Shown: positions 51,923-60,738 of the stretch, piece by piece
Layout of the letters: each line of letters opens with the position of its first letter
Numbering within the stretch: the stretch's first letter is position 1
DNA from: Flagellimonas zhangzhouensis
GTDB lineage: Bacteria > Bacteroidota > Bacteroidia > Flavobacteriales > Flavobacteriaceae
Assembly (NCBI RefSeq): GCF_900102925.1
Contig: NZ_FNKI01000001.1
Span: forward strand, 248,001-312,000
Length of the DNA: 64,000 bases
Direction: 5' to 3'
Program-made: the position numbers and the translations under genes
The notes under the pieces: generated by a model
The model's database searches: none
What the model was told of the DNA's origin: nothing
The model's input: only the letters and a program-made list of their open reading frames with translations

Positions 51923-53261
51923 CTGTACTCGTATTTTGAGGTTGATAATAATTCGGTGGGAAGCCATTAAGTTGTCGCCAGATTTCATACCAAATTGGAA
52001 CATCTTCCAATAAGGCCATGGTGCTGGCACCTGACCCCACTCTAATATCTTTAGGCCAATCCGCTTCCTCTTCATCTGGGGAAATCAAGATTCTATATTT
52101 TCCATTTGGGCTAATGAAAGTTTCAATGGCCACAACTTCGCCCCCAAATGTTCCATAGGAGGCATTGGGCCAACCACTGAATACGATAGAGGGCCAACCG
52201 TCGAACTGGATTCTTATCTTCTCACCCACATGAATCAACGGAAGATCGATGGGATCCACATAAGTTTCCACGGCAATATCATAGTTTGCAGGCATTATAC
52301 CCACCAACTGGGCACCCTCTTTAAAGGTCTCCCCAATACCCGATTTTATAGCTCTGTTGATATACCCACTTTGAGGCGCCTTGATATAGGTAAGGCTGTT
52401 CCTCATTTCGTAGTTCACGTATTGGTTCTCCAATTTGGTTACCTGGGCCTCCGAATCGTATTGATTCGACTGTGCCGTATACAAATCACTTTGGGCTTTC
52501 GAAATTTTATCGGTATACTCCGCTTGCACCCTATTGATCTCTACCTGGGCATTGATCACATCATTTTTACTGGCCAACAATTTGTTTTCTTGGCTGATAA
52601 GCTTTGCTTGGGCTTCTTGTAATTTTAATCTTTTTTCCTCGAGATCTGTTACCGCTTTTAACCCCTCAGCCAATAGTTGATCCACCCGATCATACTGACG
52701 CTGTGCAATGGAAATGTTGGTCTTGGCAGCTTCCAAATCAATACTGTCACTCTTAACTTTAAGTCGAGATTGGATAAGTTTGTTTCTGGACTGTTCCAAT
52801 TTCAGCCCTCGTTCAGTGGTCAACGCATTGATCTGTTGGTTCAAAGCTTTTACTTTCTCTTGATACGAGGTAACAGACATGGACTTCGCCTTGATCTGTT
52901 GCCCTGTCCGTTCTACCAAATCGGGGTCGAAATATTCACTCTTAACCTCTGAAATATGTAGGATGGTATCCCCTTTTTCCACAAAATCTCCCTCACGCAC
53001 GTACCATTTTTCAATTCTACCTGGAATAGGAGATTGAATAGTCTGTGGTCGCTGGTCTGGAGTCAATGTAGTTAAATAACCCCTACCAGAAATATTCTGT
53101 GTCCAAGGAAAAAACAGAATGATAACGGCAATGAGGGAAAACGCGGCCAAAAATCGGTTGAACTGTTTGTAATGCCTTTTGTGGAATACTTTTTTGCCCG
53201 CATTGTAAACGGTAATGTCCACCTCCTCGTTCAATTTATTATTTGAAGATATATTTAGCAT
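51906..53261 (-). CDS. HlyD-family membrane fusion protein
   Basis: 451 aa. Cytosolic N-terminus (1-28), one membrane helix (about 33-50), lipoyl-like halves (QSPIPGRIEKWYVREGDFVEKGD near 75-97 and a mirrored segment near 290) flanking a long coiled coil (about 110-280), and a beta-barrel end. Joins the inner-membrane ABC protein with the TolC channel, whose gene begins before its stop. Five bases after the ABC stop, so coupled translation. Confidence 0.88.
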   Translation of the reverse strand: MLNISSNNKLNEEVDITVYNAGKKVFHKRHYKQFNRFLAAFSLIAVIILFFPWTQNISGRGYLTTLTPDQRPQTIQSPIPGRIEKWYVREGDFVEKGDTILHISEVKSEYFDPDLVERTGQQIKAKSMSVTSYQEKVKALNQQINALTTERGLKLEQSRNKLIQSRLKVKSDSIDLEAAKTNISIAQRQYDRVDQLLAEGLKAVTDLEEKRLKLQEAQAKLISQENKLLASKNDVINAQVEINRVQAEYTDKISKAQSDLYTAQSNQYDSEAQVTKLENQYVNYEMRNSLTYIKAPQSGYINRAIKSGIGETFKEGAQLVGIMPANYDIAVETYVDPIDLPLIHVGEKIRIQFDGWPSIVFSGWPNASYGTFGGEVVAIETFISPNGKYRILISPDEEEADWPKDIRVGSGASTMALLEDVPIWYEIWRQLNGFPPNYYQPQNTSTDAAKK

Positions 53262-53266
53262 GACTA

Positions 53267-54937
53267 TTATTTAAGGTTGATCAATTGACCGTTCTCCATT
53301 CTATAAACTTCCTTGAAACGGCTCTTCCATTTTGGATTTTCACTAACCACTACCAAGGACCAACCATTGGCTGGGTCCGTTAAGAAATCCATTAATCCAT
53401 CATGTTCATCTTCATTAAAAAACTCCAATGGCTCTTTAAGAATCATCAATTTTGGACGATTAACTATGCTTCTTGCCAAAACAACCTTCTTTGCTATAAA
53501 GTCTGGTATCTTTTTACCTTCTGGATACAAAATCGCTTTTAATCCGAGCGGTTGTTCCTTTACAAATTGGGTCAATCCCACTTTATCCAATGCCCAGTAC
53601 ACATCATCTAATGGCAAATCTTTTCTTCCGAAAGTAATATTGTCCAAAATGGTGCCCTCAAAAGGATTTTCCTCTATTAAGCAATGCCCTAAAATTGATC
53701 TATAATCTCTAAGATTTACTCCGCTCAATGATACATTATTCACAAAAATATTTCCGTTGTCGGGGTTAACAATTCCCGCGATTAATCGCAGTAGTGTTGC
53801 CCTACCTGAACCATTCCTTCCTGTAATGAGTATGTTGCTTCCTGGTTTTATGGTTAGAGAAAGGTCATTAATGATTTTTTTGTCCCGATCTGGCACTTTA
53901 TAAACCACATTTTGAAGCTCGACCACCAATCCTTTATCCGAAAGGAAAGGAGTTTCACCACCTTGTGGTTCCAGTTCTTTATCTACAACTTGACCCAATT
54001 TTTCCAGAGAGGTCAACAAATCGTAGAAAGTCTCCAACCCAAGAATCATTTTTTCAACAGAGTTGATCACCAAAAGGATGATGATTTCGGCAGCAACAAA
54101 CTGACCAATATTCATTTCTTGATCAAGCACTAACAAACCTCCAATCAACAACAAACCTGCGGTAACCAAAACCTTGAAACCGATCATCTGAATAAATTGG
54201 AGCACCAAAACTCTAAAGTGTCCCTCCCTTGCGTCGAGATATTCCGAAACTAAGGCATCATTTTTATTGATTCCGTGTGAAGTCTTTCCAGAAAGTTTAA
54301 AGCTTACAATTGATCTTGCGATTTCTTGGATCCAATGGGCTACTTTGTACTTAACTTTTGACTCTTCCAAACTGGTATCCAATCCTCGTTGCGCCGTAAA
54401 CTTAAATACGATGTAGATCAACAAAATCAACAGCAATCCGTAGATAATGAAGAAGGGGTGATAGAAGGAAAGCAACAACAGACCAAAAACAATCTGTAAA
54501 AACGCTGCTGGAAAATCTATCAGGATTTTCGACAAAGATTTTTGTATTGTGAGGGTATCAAAAAAACGGTTCGCCAATTCGGGAGGATAGTAATTTTTGA
54601 GCTCGCTCATTTTAATTTTTGGGAATCGATATGCGAATTCGAAGGAAGATCGTGTGAAAATCTTCTGCTGCAAATTTTCAATGATCCTGATCTGCATCAG
54701 CTGGAGCACACCCACAAAGGCGACACCAGTGGTAACCAAAATCACCAAAACAATCCACGATGTGCTCACCCTGGCTCCTTGGATCAAGTTGATAATCGCC
54801 TGAATTCCCAAAGGCAGGGAAAGGTTCACCAATCCAGCGAAGATGGCATAATAAAAAATTTGAAAAATGTCCTTTTTATCCAGCGACAACAAATCTATAA
54901 GTCGCTGCCATGCAGTTAGTATATCCTTTTTAGCCAT
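53267..54937 (-). CDS. ABC exporter with degenerate ATPase domain
   Basis: 556 aa: six membrane helices in residues ~25-300 and an NBD-like domain ~335-556. All five canonical sites differ: Walker A is GRNGSGRATL (373-382; Lys to Arg379, Ser to Ala380), the Q-loop Gln is Ile421, signature LSGGQ is replaced by IPDFI (~477-481), Walker B ILDE is ILKE (Asp to Lys501), H-loop His is Glu533. The membrane half is intact and the gene sits between tetR and hlyD in a tight operon, so it is expected to be expressed. It may have no ATPase activity or act in a heteromer. Confidence 0.85.
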   Translation of the reverse strand: MAKKDILTAWQRLIDLLSLDKKDIFQIFYYAIFAGLVNLSLPLGIQAIINLIQGARVSTSWIVLVILVTTGVAFVGVLQLMQIRIIENLQQKIFTRSSFEFAYRFPKIKMSELKNYYPPELANRFFDTLTIQKSLSKILIDFPAAFLQIVFGLLLLSFYHPFFIIYGLLLILLIYIVFKFTAQRGLDTSLEESKVKYKVAHWIQEIARSIVSFKLSGKTSHGINKNDALVSEYLDAREGHFRVLVLQFIQMIGFKVLVTAGLLLIGGLLVLDQEMNIGQFVAAEIIILLVINSVEKMILGLETFYDLLTSLEKLGQVVDKELEPQGGETPFLSDKGLVVELQNVVYKVPDRDKKIINDLSLTIKPGSNILITGRNGSGRATLLRLIAGIVNPDNGNIFVNNVSLSGVNLRDYRSILGHCLIEENPFEGTILDNITFGRKDLPLDDVYWALDKVGLTQFVKEQPLGLKAILYPEGKKIPDFIAKKVVLARSIVNRPKLMILKEPLEFFNEDEHDGLMDFLTDPANGWSLVVVSENPKWKSRFKEVYRMENGQLINLK

Positions 54938-55626
54938 TAATTTTTTTGGTTTAGCGTTCGGAAAATCAAATCCGTGAAAAAGTCAGTTGGGTTTATTTTA
55001 TCGTTACAATTGGTAAGTGTGGGGAAATGTTCCTTTAAAAAATGTTGGTGCAAGGACCCTTCTACAATGGTGCTTGCCAAACTTAAGGGGTAAGGATACT
55101 TTTTGTCTACCGCGGTGATCATCTCGCTCAATCTGGCCACCAAACGTTTACAAATGGTAAAATAATCGTCCTTTTTACCCTTGTTTTCTTTATAAACTTC
55201 CTTTACTAAATAGGAATTGGAATATTCATTAATGATCAGTTGATTGAGCACAATCTCGTTAATATGTGAAAAGGCATTGTCCTCCTCTACATTTTGAGTG
55301 AGCACCTCAATCGCCTTTTCGAGCTTTTCTTTGGAATCTGAAATACTGTGGGTCGCAAAGACCATTCTGTATTCCATCCAGCCCCAATACCACGCGGCCA
55401 AATACAACAAAAGTTTTTGTTTGTTCTCAAAATAGCGGTAAATAGAACTTTCATTTGAGTTGATTTTGGCTCCTAACTTTTTAAAAGTAAAATGGTCAAA
55501 ACCCAATTCAACAATCATGTGAATGCTTTCCTCTACGATTTTCTTTCCCAAACTCGATGATTCGGGGTCTTTCAAGTAAAGTTTTTCATTAATCTCTATT
55601 CGTACCGACTGCATTAAAATATCCAT
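54937..55626 (-). CDS. TetR/AcrR-family regulator
   Basis: 229 aa from the ATG at 55626 (an ATG four codons later, 55614, is an alternative). HTH in residues ~25-70: FDHFTFKKLGAKINSNESSIYRYFENKQKLL, then a helical ligand domain. Its stop overlaps the ABC start by one base (TAATG). It probably represses its own operon and responds to a substrate of the exporter. The shared upstream region to tag (55627-55745) contains AT-rich sequence without an obvious palindrome. Confidence 0.9.
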   Translation of the reverse strand: MDILMQSVRIEINEKLYLKDPESSSLGKKIVEESIHMIVELGFDHFTFKKLGAKINSNESSIYRYFENKQKLLLYLAAWYWGWMEYRMVFATHSISDSKEKLEKAIEVLTQNVEEDNAFSHINEIVLNQLIINEYSNSYLVKEVYKENKGKKDDYFTICKRLVARLSEMITAVDKKYPYPLSLASTIVEGSLHQHFLKEHFPTLTNCNDKINPTDFFTDLIFRTLNQKN

Positions 55627-55745
55627 TATCCCATATTTTAATTTTAATTCTCGCGAATATAATAGTAATACTATCATTTACTAACTCTTTAACTTTCAAT
55701 TAACTGTTATTATTTCCTTTACATTTGGTTAAATTCTTGTGAAAA

Positions 55746-56309
55746 ATGGATAAACATAGATGTGGCTGGTGCGTAGGTGACCCTTTATATGAAGCATACC
55801 ATGATGAAGAATGGGGAGTACCAGTTAAAGATGATGCTACCTTATTCGAATTCTTGATTTTGGAGACCTTTCAAGCAGGTTTAAGCTGGATTACGGTCCT
55901 GCGAAAACGTGAAAATTTCAGGGAAGCCTTTGATCATTTCGATTACCAAAGGATTGCCAATTACAATCAATCCAAGATTGAAGAACTGCTTCAAAATCCT
56001 GGAATTATCCGAAATAAATTAAAGGTGCATGCTACGGTTTCCAATGCCCAAGCCTTTATGGCCCTTCAAAAAGAATTTGGAAGTTTTAGTAAATACATTT
56101 GGGATTTCGTAGATCACAATCCCATCAAAAATGCCGTTCAGAATTATAAAGAAGCACCAGCAACTACTCCAATTTCTGATGCCATTAGTAAGGACCTAAA
56201 AAAAAGAGGTTTTAAATTTGTGGGCAGTACCGTGATTTATGCCCATATGCAAGCCACAGGTATGGTAAACGACCACGAGGTAAATTGTTTTAGATACCAT
56301 GAAGTTTAA
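55746..56309 (+). CDS. tag: DNA-3-methyladenine glycosylase I
   Basis: 187 aa. RCGWCVGDPLYEAYHDEEWG (5-24) starts the Tag fold with zinc ligands Cys6 and His19 (others near the C-terminus, NDHEVNCF), and LILETFQAGLSW carries the catalytic Glu38. Excises 3-methyladenine from DNA. It overlaps the next gene by 11 bases. Confidence 0.93.
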   Translation: MDKHRCGWCVGDPLYEAYHDEEWGVPVKDDATLFEFLILETFQAGLSWITVLRKRENFREAFDHFDYQRIANYNQSKIEELLQNPGIIRNKLKVHATVSNAQAFMALQKEFGSFSKYIWDFVDHNPIKNAVQNYKEAPATTPISDAISKDLKKRGFKFVGSTVIYAHMQATGMVNDHEVNCFRYHEV

Positions 56310-56880
56310 CTTTCTTCTCATTTTCACTCTCTTTATTACACAATTTTTTTGTGCACAAAACAAGTATGAAAAGGAAACTCGAATCGATAAAGCAGATTTT
56401 CCAGAGAATGCCTATTCCTTACTTGAAACACATCTTGAAAATGCCAGACGAATTCGATTTTACAAGGAGATTGATAGCACAAAGCAAAGCTTTGAAGTCA
56501 AATTCAAGAAGCGAAAATTGCATTATAGCGTGGAGTTTGATCCCCAAGGCACACTTGAGGATGTAGAATTTGAAATCGATGTGGTAGACATTCCAGAAGA
56601 TAATTGGATGACCATAGAAAACTATCTGAAATCCAATCACAACAAATACCGAGTCAAAAAAATTCAGCAACAGCATCCAACTCTAACAGATGAGAATCCA
56701 AAAGAAACCCTTCGAAAGGCTTTTCAGAATCTTATTTTACCAGAAATAAACTATGAAATCATCTTTTCGGCCAAAACAGAAAAGGGTTTCCAAGCATATG
56801 AAGCTCTATTTAATTCTGTCGGAAAACTAATTACCCTGCGCAAATCCTACCCTCCTAATTATGACCACATACTCTACTAA
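56299..56880 (+). CDS. Secreted protein of unknown function
   Basis: 193 aa with signal peptide (MKFNFLLIFTLFITQFFCAQ). The mature part (21-193) has alternating charged strands (KRKLHYSVEFDPQGTLEDVEFE), somewhat like a PepSY-type fold, which I do not assert. Start overlaps tag by 11 bases and its end overlaps the DUF2490 gene by 20, so the trio is translated in one operon. Confidence 0.65.
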   Translation: MKFNFLLIFTLFITQFFCAQNKYEKETRIDKADFPENAYSLLETHLENARRIRFYKEIDSTKQSFEVKFKKRKLHYSVEFDPQGTLEDVEFEIDVVDIPEDNWMTIENYLKSNHNKYRVKKIQQQHPTLTDENPKETLRKAFQNLILPEINYEIIFSAKTEKGFQAYEALFNSVGKLITLRKSYPPNYDHILY

Positions 56881-57550
56881 ATGGTTTATCCCTTTGTTGA
56901 TGATGTTGGTTGGCAAACTATCAAGTGCTCAAGACAATCTTACGGCTTATTGGCAACCTGAAGTGGCAGTGAATTATCCCATAAATGGATTTTACTCCCA
57001 CAATTTTTCCATTGCCAATCGGAACTATGCCTTTTCGGATGATTCCTTTCGCTTAAAAACGAGACAAATTGATGTAGCCCATTTTTCAACTTGGAAAACA
57101 GCCGACAATCAGAGTTTGGCCTTGGGTTTTCAATACCGATTTCGAAACAATTTTGAAGATAGGGAGAATGAATTGCGCTTTACCCAGCAATATAATTTTA
57201 CCAAGTCGCCCAATGTTATTCGTTTTGGACACCGTTTACGTTCGGAGCAACGCATAACCAATTCACTGACCATATTTAGATTCCGTTATCGTTTTGCAAT
57301 GGATTTTCCTTTGGTGGGTGAAAAACTGGATGTGGGTGAACCCTATTTTGTGAGTTCTGTGGAGAATTTATGGAGCGTTGCCAGAACTACCCAACCTCAA
57401 TTTGATGTCCGATTGACCTCTCATCTTGGATGGAAATTGGACGAAAATTTGAAATTACAACTAGGATTGGAGTACCGAATGGAAGATTACACGGCAATTG
57501 TTCCTGAAAATGTGCTCTTTTTGTACACCAGCGCCCAATTATCCCTGTAA
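56861..57550 (+). CDS. DUF2490 outer-membrane beta-barrel-like protein
   Basis: 229 aa: signal peptide to ~24 (LSSAQD), then paired amphipathic strands (GFQYRFRNNFEDRENELRF, RFGHRLRSEQRIT, RFRYRFAMDFPL) and a C-terminus ending FLYTSAQLSL. Matches DUF2490, predicted outer-membrane barrels. Role unknown. Its 3' end overlaps the convergent aat gene by 12 bases. Confidence 0.85.
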   Translation: MTTYSTKWFIPLLMMLVGKLSSAQDNLTAYWQPEVAVNYPINGFYSHNFSIANRNYAFSDDSFRLKTRQIDVAHFSTWKTADNQSLALGFQYRFRNNFEDRENELRFTQQYNFTKSPNVIRFGHRLRSEQRITNSLTIFRFRYRFAMDFPLVGEKLDVGEPYFVSSVENLWSVARTTQPQFDVRLTSHLGWKLDENLKLQLGLEYRMEDYTAIVPENVLFLYTSAQLSL

Positions 57551-58189
57551 AATAGCCAAGAATTTTTCTCTAGAAATTAATTCGGCTCCAAGACTTTCCA
57601 AATGGTCAGTATGCACTTGGCAGTCGATAAGTTGATAGTTTTTTTCTGCAAATTCCTGCACCATTTTTATAAAGGCAAATTTGGAGGCATTGGGCTCCAA
57701 ACTGAACATGCTCTCCCCACAAAATACATGACCCAGGTCCACTCCATAAAGTCCACCCACCAAAATATCGTCCTTCCAAACTTCAAAAGATTTTGCTTGT
57801 CCTTTTTCGTGTAGCGCCACATAAGCTGACTTCATTTCAGGAGTAATCCAAGTACCTTCCTGCCCCTTTCGATCCACATTAGCGCAATAGTCCATCACCA
57901 TTTCAAAATTCGTGTTTTGGGTAAGGGTAAATTGCTCGTCTCGAATCACCTTTCGCATACTTTTGGAGACTTTGAGCTTTTCGGGAAAAAGCACCATTCG
58001 TGGATCGGGACTCCACCATAAGATCAAGGAATCATCATTGAACCATGGGAAAATTCCATTTTTATAGGCCAACATTAAACGTGCTGGAGATAAATCGCCA
58101 CCCACGGCCAATAGACCATCCTCATTGGCGGTACTAACGGGTGGAAATTCCAACCTACTGCTTAAAAAATGGAGCGGCATATTTTCCAT
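57539..58189 (-). CDS. aat: Leucyl/phenylalanyl-tRNA-protein transferase
   Basis: 216 aa. Family marks FPWFNDDS, WWSPDPRM and GGLYGVDLGHVFCGESMFS. Adds Leu or Phe to N-terminal Arg/Lys of proteins (N-end rule), marking them for ClpAP-type degradation in the cytosol. Convergent 12-base overlap with the DUF2490 gene. Confidence 0.93.
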   Translation of the reverse strand: MENMPLHFLSSRLEFPPVSTANEDGLLAVGGDLSPARLMLAYKNGIFPWFNDDSLILWWSPDPRMVLFPEKLKVSKSMRKVIRDEQFTLTQNTNFEMVMDYCANVDRKGQEGTWITPEMKSAYVALHEKGQAKSFEVWKDDILVGGLYGVDLGHVFCGESMFSLEPNASKFAFIKMVQEFAEKNYQLIDCQVHTDHLESLGAELISREKFLAILQG

Positions 58190-58229
58190 GGAGCAATTTT
58201 TATAAAAATACGGAATGGCCCAAAAACAA

Positions 58230-58258
58230 GAAAATCTGGAACAAAAGTCCAGATTTTC
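58230..58258 (-). terminator. Terminator behind DUF3127 gene
   Basis: On the minus strand GAAAATCTGGA (58258-58248) pairs with TCCAGATTTTC (58240-58230) around a 7-base loop, with T-rich sequence after. It separates DUF3127 from aat. Confidence 0.8.
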
Positions 58259-58280
58259 TATCTTTTATATTGGATTTTCC

Positions 58281-58658
58281 TTAAAAAGGAAGGTCGTCGT
58301 GATCTTCTTCATTAAAATCATCAGCTGGCTCAAAGGCTTCCATTGGAGGTACGGGCGGCATTCCATTTGTATTGGATTCTGGCTGCAAGCTCTCAATTCT
58401 CCACCCTTGGATTGAATTGAAATATTTGGTTTCGCCCTGTGGATTGGTCCACTCCCTGCCTCTTAGGTTAATGCTCACCTTTACCATTTGACCAACACTG
58501 TAGCTGTTCAGTAAATCGCATTTATCCTGAACAAATTCTACTAATATATGTTGCGGATATTGTTCCTCGGTGGTCACCACCAATTCTCTTTTTCTAAAAC
58601 CGTTGTTTCCATAAGTTTTAGTATCATCGATCATCTTGATTCTTCCCTGAACTTCCAT
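58281..58658 (-). CDS. DUF3127 OB-fold-like protein
   Basis: 125 aa from the ATG at 58658; the frame runs 16 codons more without similarity. MEVQGRIKMIDDTKTYGNNGFRKRELVVTTEE... resembles the start of an OB fold, and the NLRGREWTNPQGETKYFNSIQGWRIE segment is typical of DUF3127. The acidic tail (EPADDFNEEDHDDLPF) is like that of SSB proteins, so single-stranded DNA binding is likely but unproven. Confidence 0.85.
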   Translation of the reverse strand: MEVQGRIKMIDDTKTYGNNGFRKRELVVTTEEQYPQHILVEFVQDKCDLLNSYSVGQMVKVSINLRGREWTNPQGETKYFNSIQGWRIESLQPESNTNGMPPVPPMEAFEPADDFNEEDHDDLPF

Positions 58659-58780
58659 GAATGTTAATTTTTGTTGAAATTCAAAAGTACACAAAATGAA
58701 ACCCAATACTAGCCGTTATTCAAACTAAGTATTAACATGTTTTCCATTTTCGGTTATCTTTAATAACAATTTCACTTACC

Positions 58781-59932
58781 ATGAACTTTAGTCCTAAAAG
58801 GAAAGCTTCCAATATCGTTATGCTGGTTTCGGCTTTTGTTATTGTGAGTTTGATTCTTTGGAACACCAATAGCTTTTTTAAAAAGTTCAAGGAAGAGGAA
58901 CGTTTAAAAATGGAGATTTGGGCGACCGCCCAATTGGAATTGATTCAATCCAGTGTTGACCAAGAATTGGGAAACCTTACTTTAAAAGTCCTCGGAAACA
59001 ACACTTCCACCCCTATGATTTTGGTGAACGAGGAAGGGTCTTACAAAACCCACAACATTCCTGAAGACAAGATTAACGACAGTGTTTATATCCGCAAAAA
59101 AATAGCCCAGTTCAAAAATGAGAATGAACCTATTTTGATCATTCAAGAAGAGGAACTTTTGGAAACCCTATATTATGGCAACTCCGAAGTGCTGAACAAA
59201 TTAAAATATTATCCACTTGCTCTTTTGTTGATCATATTTTTGTTCGGAACGGTCATTTTCTTCTTTTTTAGGACCAACAAGGCATCGGAGCAAAACAAAC
59301 TTTGGGCAGGAATGGCCAAGGAAACGGCCCATCAAATTGGAACCCCTTTGACTTCACTTTTAGGCTGGAACGAATTGTTGAAAACTGAGAACATTAACCC
59401 AGAGGTCACCCAAGAAATTGGAAAAGATATAGATCGCTTGCAGACGATTACGGAACGTTTTTCAAAAATTGGATCTATTCCCGAGCTTAAAGAACATGAT
59501 ATTGTTTCCGAAACTGAAAAAGCTTTCGATTACCTGAAACAACGAAGTTCCAAACTGGTCCATTTTTCATTCAGCAGTAATGTTGAGCATGCCAAAGTAC
59601 TATTGAACCCTCCACTTTATAATTGGAGTATTGAAAATTTAGTGAAAAATGGAATTGATGCCATGAAAGGTAAGGGCAATATTGCCCTACAAATTGAAAA
59701 AAAGGGGCAAAACATACATATAATGATCTCCGACACAGGGCATGGTATTGCCAAGAGTGATTTTCAGAACATTTTTAACCCTGGTGTCACCTCCAAACAA
59801 AGAGGCTGGGGATTAGGACTTTCCTTGGTAAAAAGAATTATTGAGGAGTACCATAACGGAAAAATTAAAGTATTTTCGTCAAGTAAAGAAGGAACTATCA
59901 TGCAAATTTCCCTAAGAGTAATAGAAAATTGA
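58781..59932 (+). CDS. Sensor histidine kinase without its regulator nearby
   Basis: 383 aa. Membrane segments at ~11-30 and ~145-163 enclose a periplasmic domain of ~115 residues. H-box MAKETAHQIGTPLTSL with His184, GHKL domain with DTGHGI and GLGLSL. No response regulator nearby, so an orphan kinase. It starts 122 bases from the DUF3127 start, on the opposite strand. A downstream gene for a zinc-ribbon membrane protein follows with 4 bases between. Confidence 0.85.
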   Translation: MNFSPKRKASNIVMLVSAFVIVSLILWNTNSFFKKFKEEERLKMEIWATAQLELIQSSVDQELGNLTLKVLGNNTSTPMILVNEEGSYKTHNIPEDKINDSVYIRKKIAQFKNENEPILIIQEEELLETLYYGNSEVLNKLKYYPLALLLIIFLFGTVIFFFFRTNKASEQNKLWAGMAKETAHQIGTPLTSLLGWNELLKTENINPEVTQEIGKDIDRLQTITERFSKIGSIPELKEHDIVSETEKAFDYLKQRSSKLVHFSFSSNVEHAKVLLNPPLYNWSIENLVKNGIDAMKGKGNIALQIEKKGQNIHIMISDTGHGIAKSDFQNIFNPGVTSKQRGWGLGLSLVKRIIEEYHNGKIKVFSSSKEGTIMQISLRVIEN

Positions 59933-59936
59933 ATCC

Positions 59937-60290
59937 ATGTCAAAGGAAAAACAACTCGTAATAAAGGAAGCTGATATTACTAACAATTGCCCCGAATGTT
60001 TTAACCAAGAGCTATCACTTACCTTTTATCAAAAGCATACCTTTAATGCGTTCTTTCATAGAACCACGGGTGAAGTCACCCACGAAATCAAGTGCAAAAC
60101 CTGCAATTCCACCATTTACCCTGTCAATTGGACCGAAGATATTGAAAGGGTTTTCGAATATTACAGCAAACTGGTACAACCCGATAGACCATCGGTACGT
60201 TTTACCACCCTGTTTTTTATCCTTTTAATAGCATTGCTATGCTTGGTTGCCGCTGGAGTGTATTTTTATTTGGAGCACTTTAATCAATAA
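59937..60290 (+). CDS. Zinc-ribbon membrane protein
   Basis: 117 aa. Four Cys in two pairs, CPEC (18-21) and CKTC (53-56), likely bind Zn; then one membrane helix near 88-110 (LFFILLIALLCLVAAGVYFY). The topology puts the ribbon in the cytosol. Directly follows the histidine kinase, with 4 bases between, so probably co-expressed. Function unknown. Its last 11 bases overlap the HIT gene. Confidence 0.7.
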   Translation: MSKEKQLVIKEADITNNCPECFNQELSLTFYQKHTFNAFFHRTTGEVTHEIKCKTCNSTIYPVNWTEDIERVFEYYSKLVQPDRPSVRFTTLFFILLIALLCLVAAGVYFYLEHFNQ

Positions 60291-60672
60291 AAGATTTGAT
60301 TTTCTCTGCCACTTCTTCGAACTCTTCAGGGGTAAGACTTTCTTTATGCTGAAATGTGGCATTGGCCATAGTTTGCAACGGTATCAAATGTACATGCACG
60401 TGAGGCACCTCCAATCCAATAACCGTCATGCCAACTCGTTTGCAGGGAACAGCTTTTTCCAAAGCTAACCCCACTTTTCTTGAAAAAGCCATGAGTTTCA
60501 TATAAGCTTCCTCTTCCATATCCAAAATCTTATCCACCTCTTTTTTGGGAACACAAAGTGTATGTCCTTTGGAGTTGGGATTGATGTCCAAAAAAGCAAA
60601 ATTGTCTTCATCCTCTGCTATTTTATAGCAAGGAATATCTCCGTTGATAATCTTGGTGAATATACTAGGCAT
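60280..60672 (-). CDS. HIT-family nucleotide hydrolase
   Basis: 130 aa. HVHVHLIPL (the histidine triad) near residue 95, and KGHTLCVPKKEVDKI. Branch: HINT/HIT protein that hydrolyses AMP-amine or related nucleotide conjugates. Downstream of greA on the same strand; a terminator lies between. Overlaps the zinc-ribbon gene by 11 bases. Confidence 0.9.
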   Translation of the reverse strand: MPSIFTKIINGDIPCYKIAEDEDNFAFLDINPNSKGHTLCVPKKEVDKILDMEEEAYMKLMAFSRKVGLALEKAVPCKRVGMTVIGLEVPHVHVHLIPLQTMANATFQHKESLTPEEFEEVAEKIKSFID

Positions 60673-60690
60673 TGTAAGTTGGTTTAAATA

Positions 60691-60715
60691 AAAAATCCCG
60701 TGCTGAGACGGGATT
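60691..60715 (-). terminator. GreA terminator
   Basis: On the minus strand AATCCCGT pairs with ACGGGATT (60694-60701 with 60708-60715), followed by TTTT. Lies between the greA and HIT genes, 24 bases behind the greA stop. Confidence 0.85.
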
Positions 60716-60738
60716 AAATATAAGAATTTTGTTTGCTC

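Noticed and set aside
53267..54937. Calling the ABC gene a pseudogene
   Set aside because: The frame is intact over 556 codons, membrane helices are well kept and the operon is tightly coupled on both sides.
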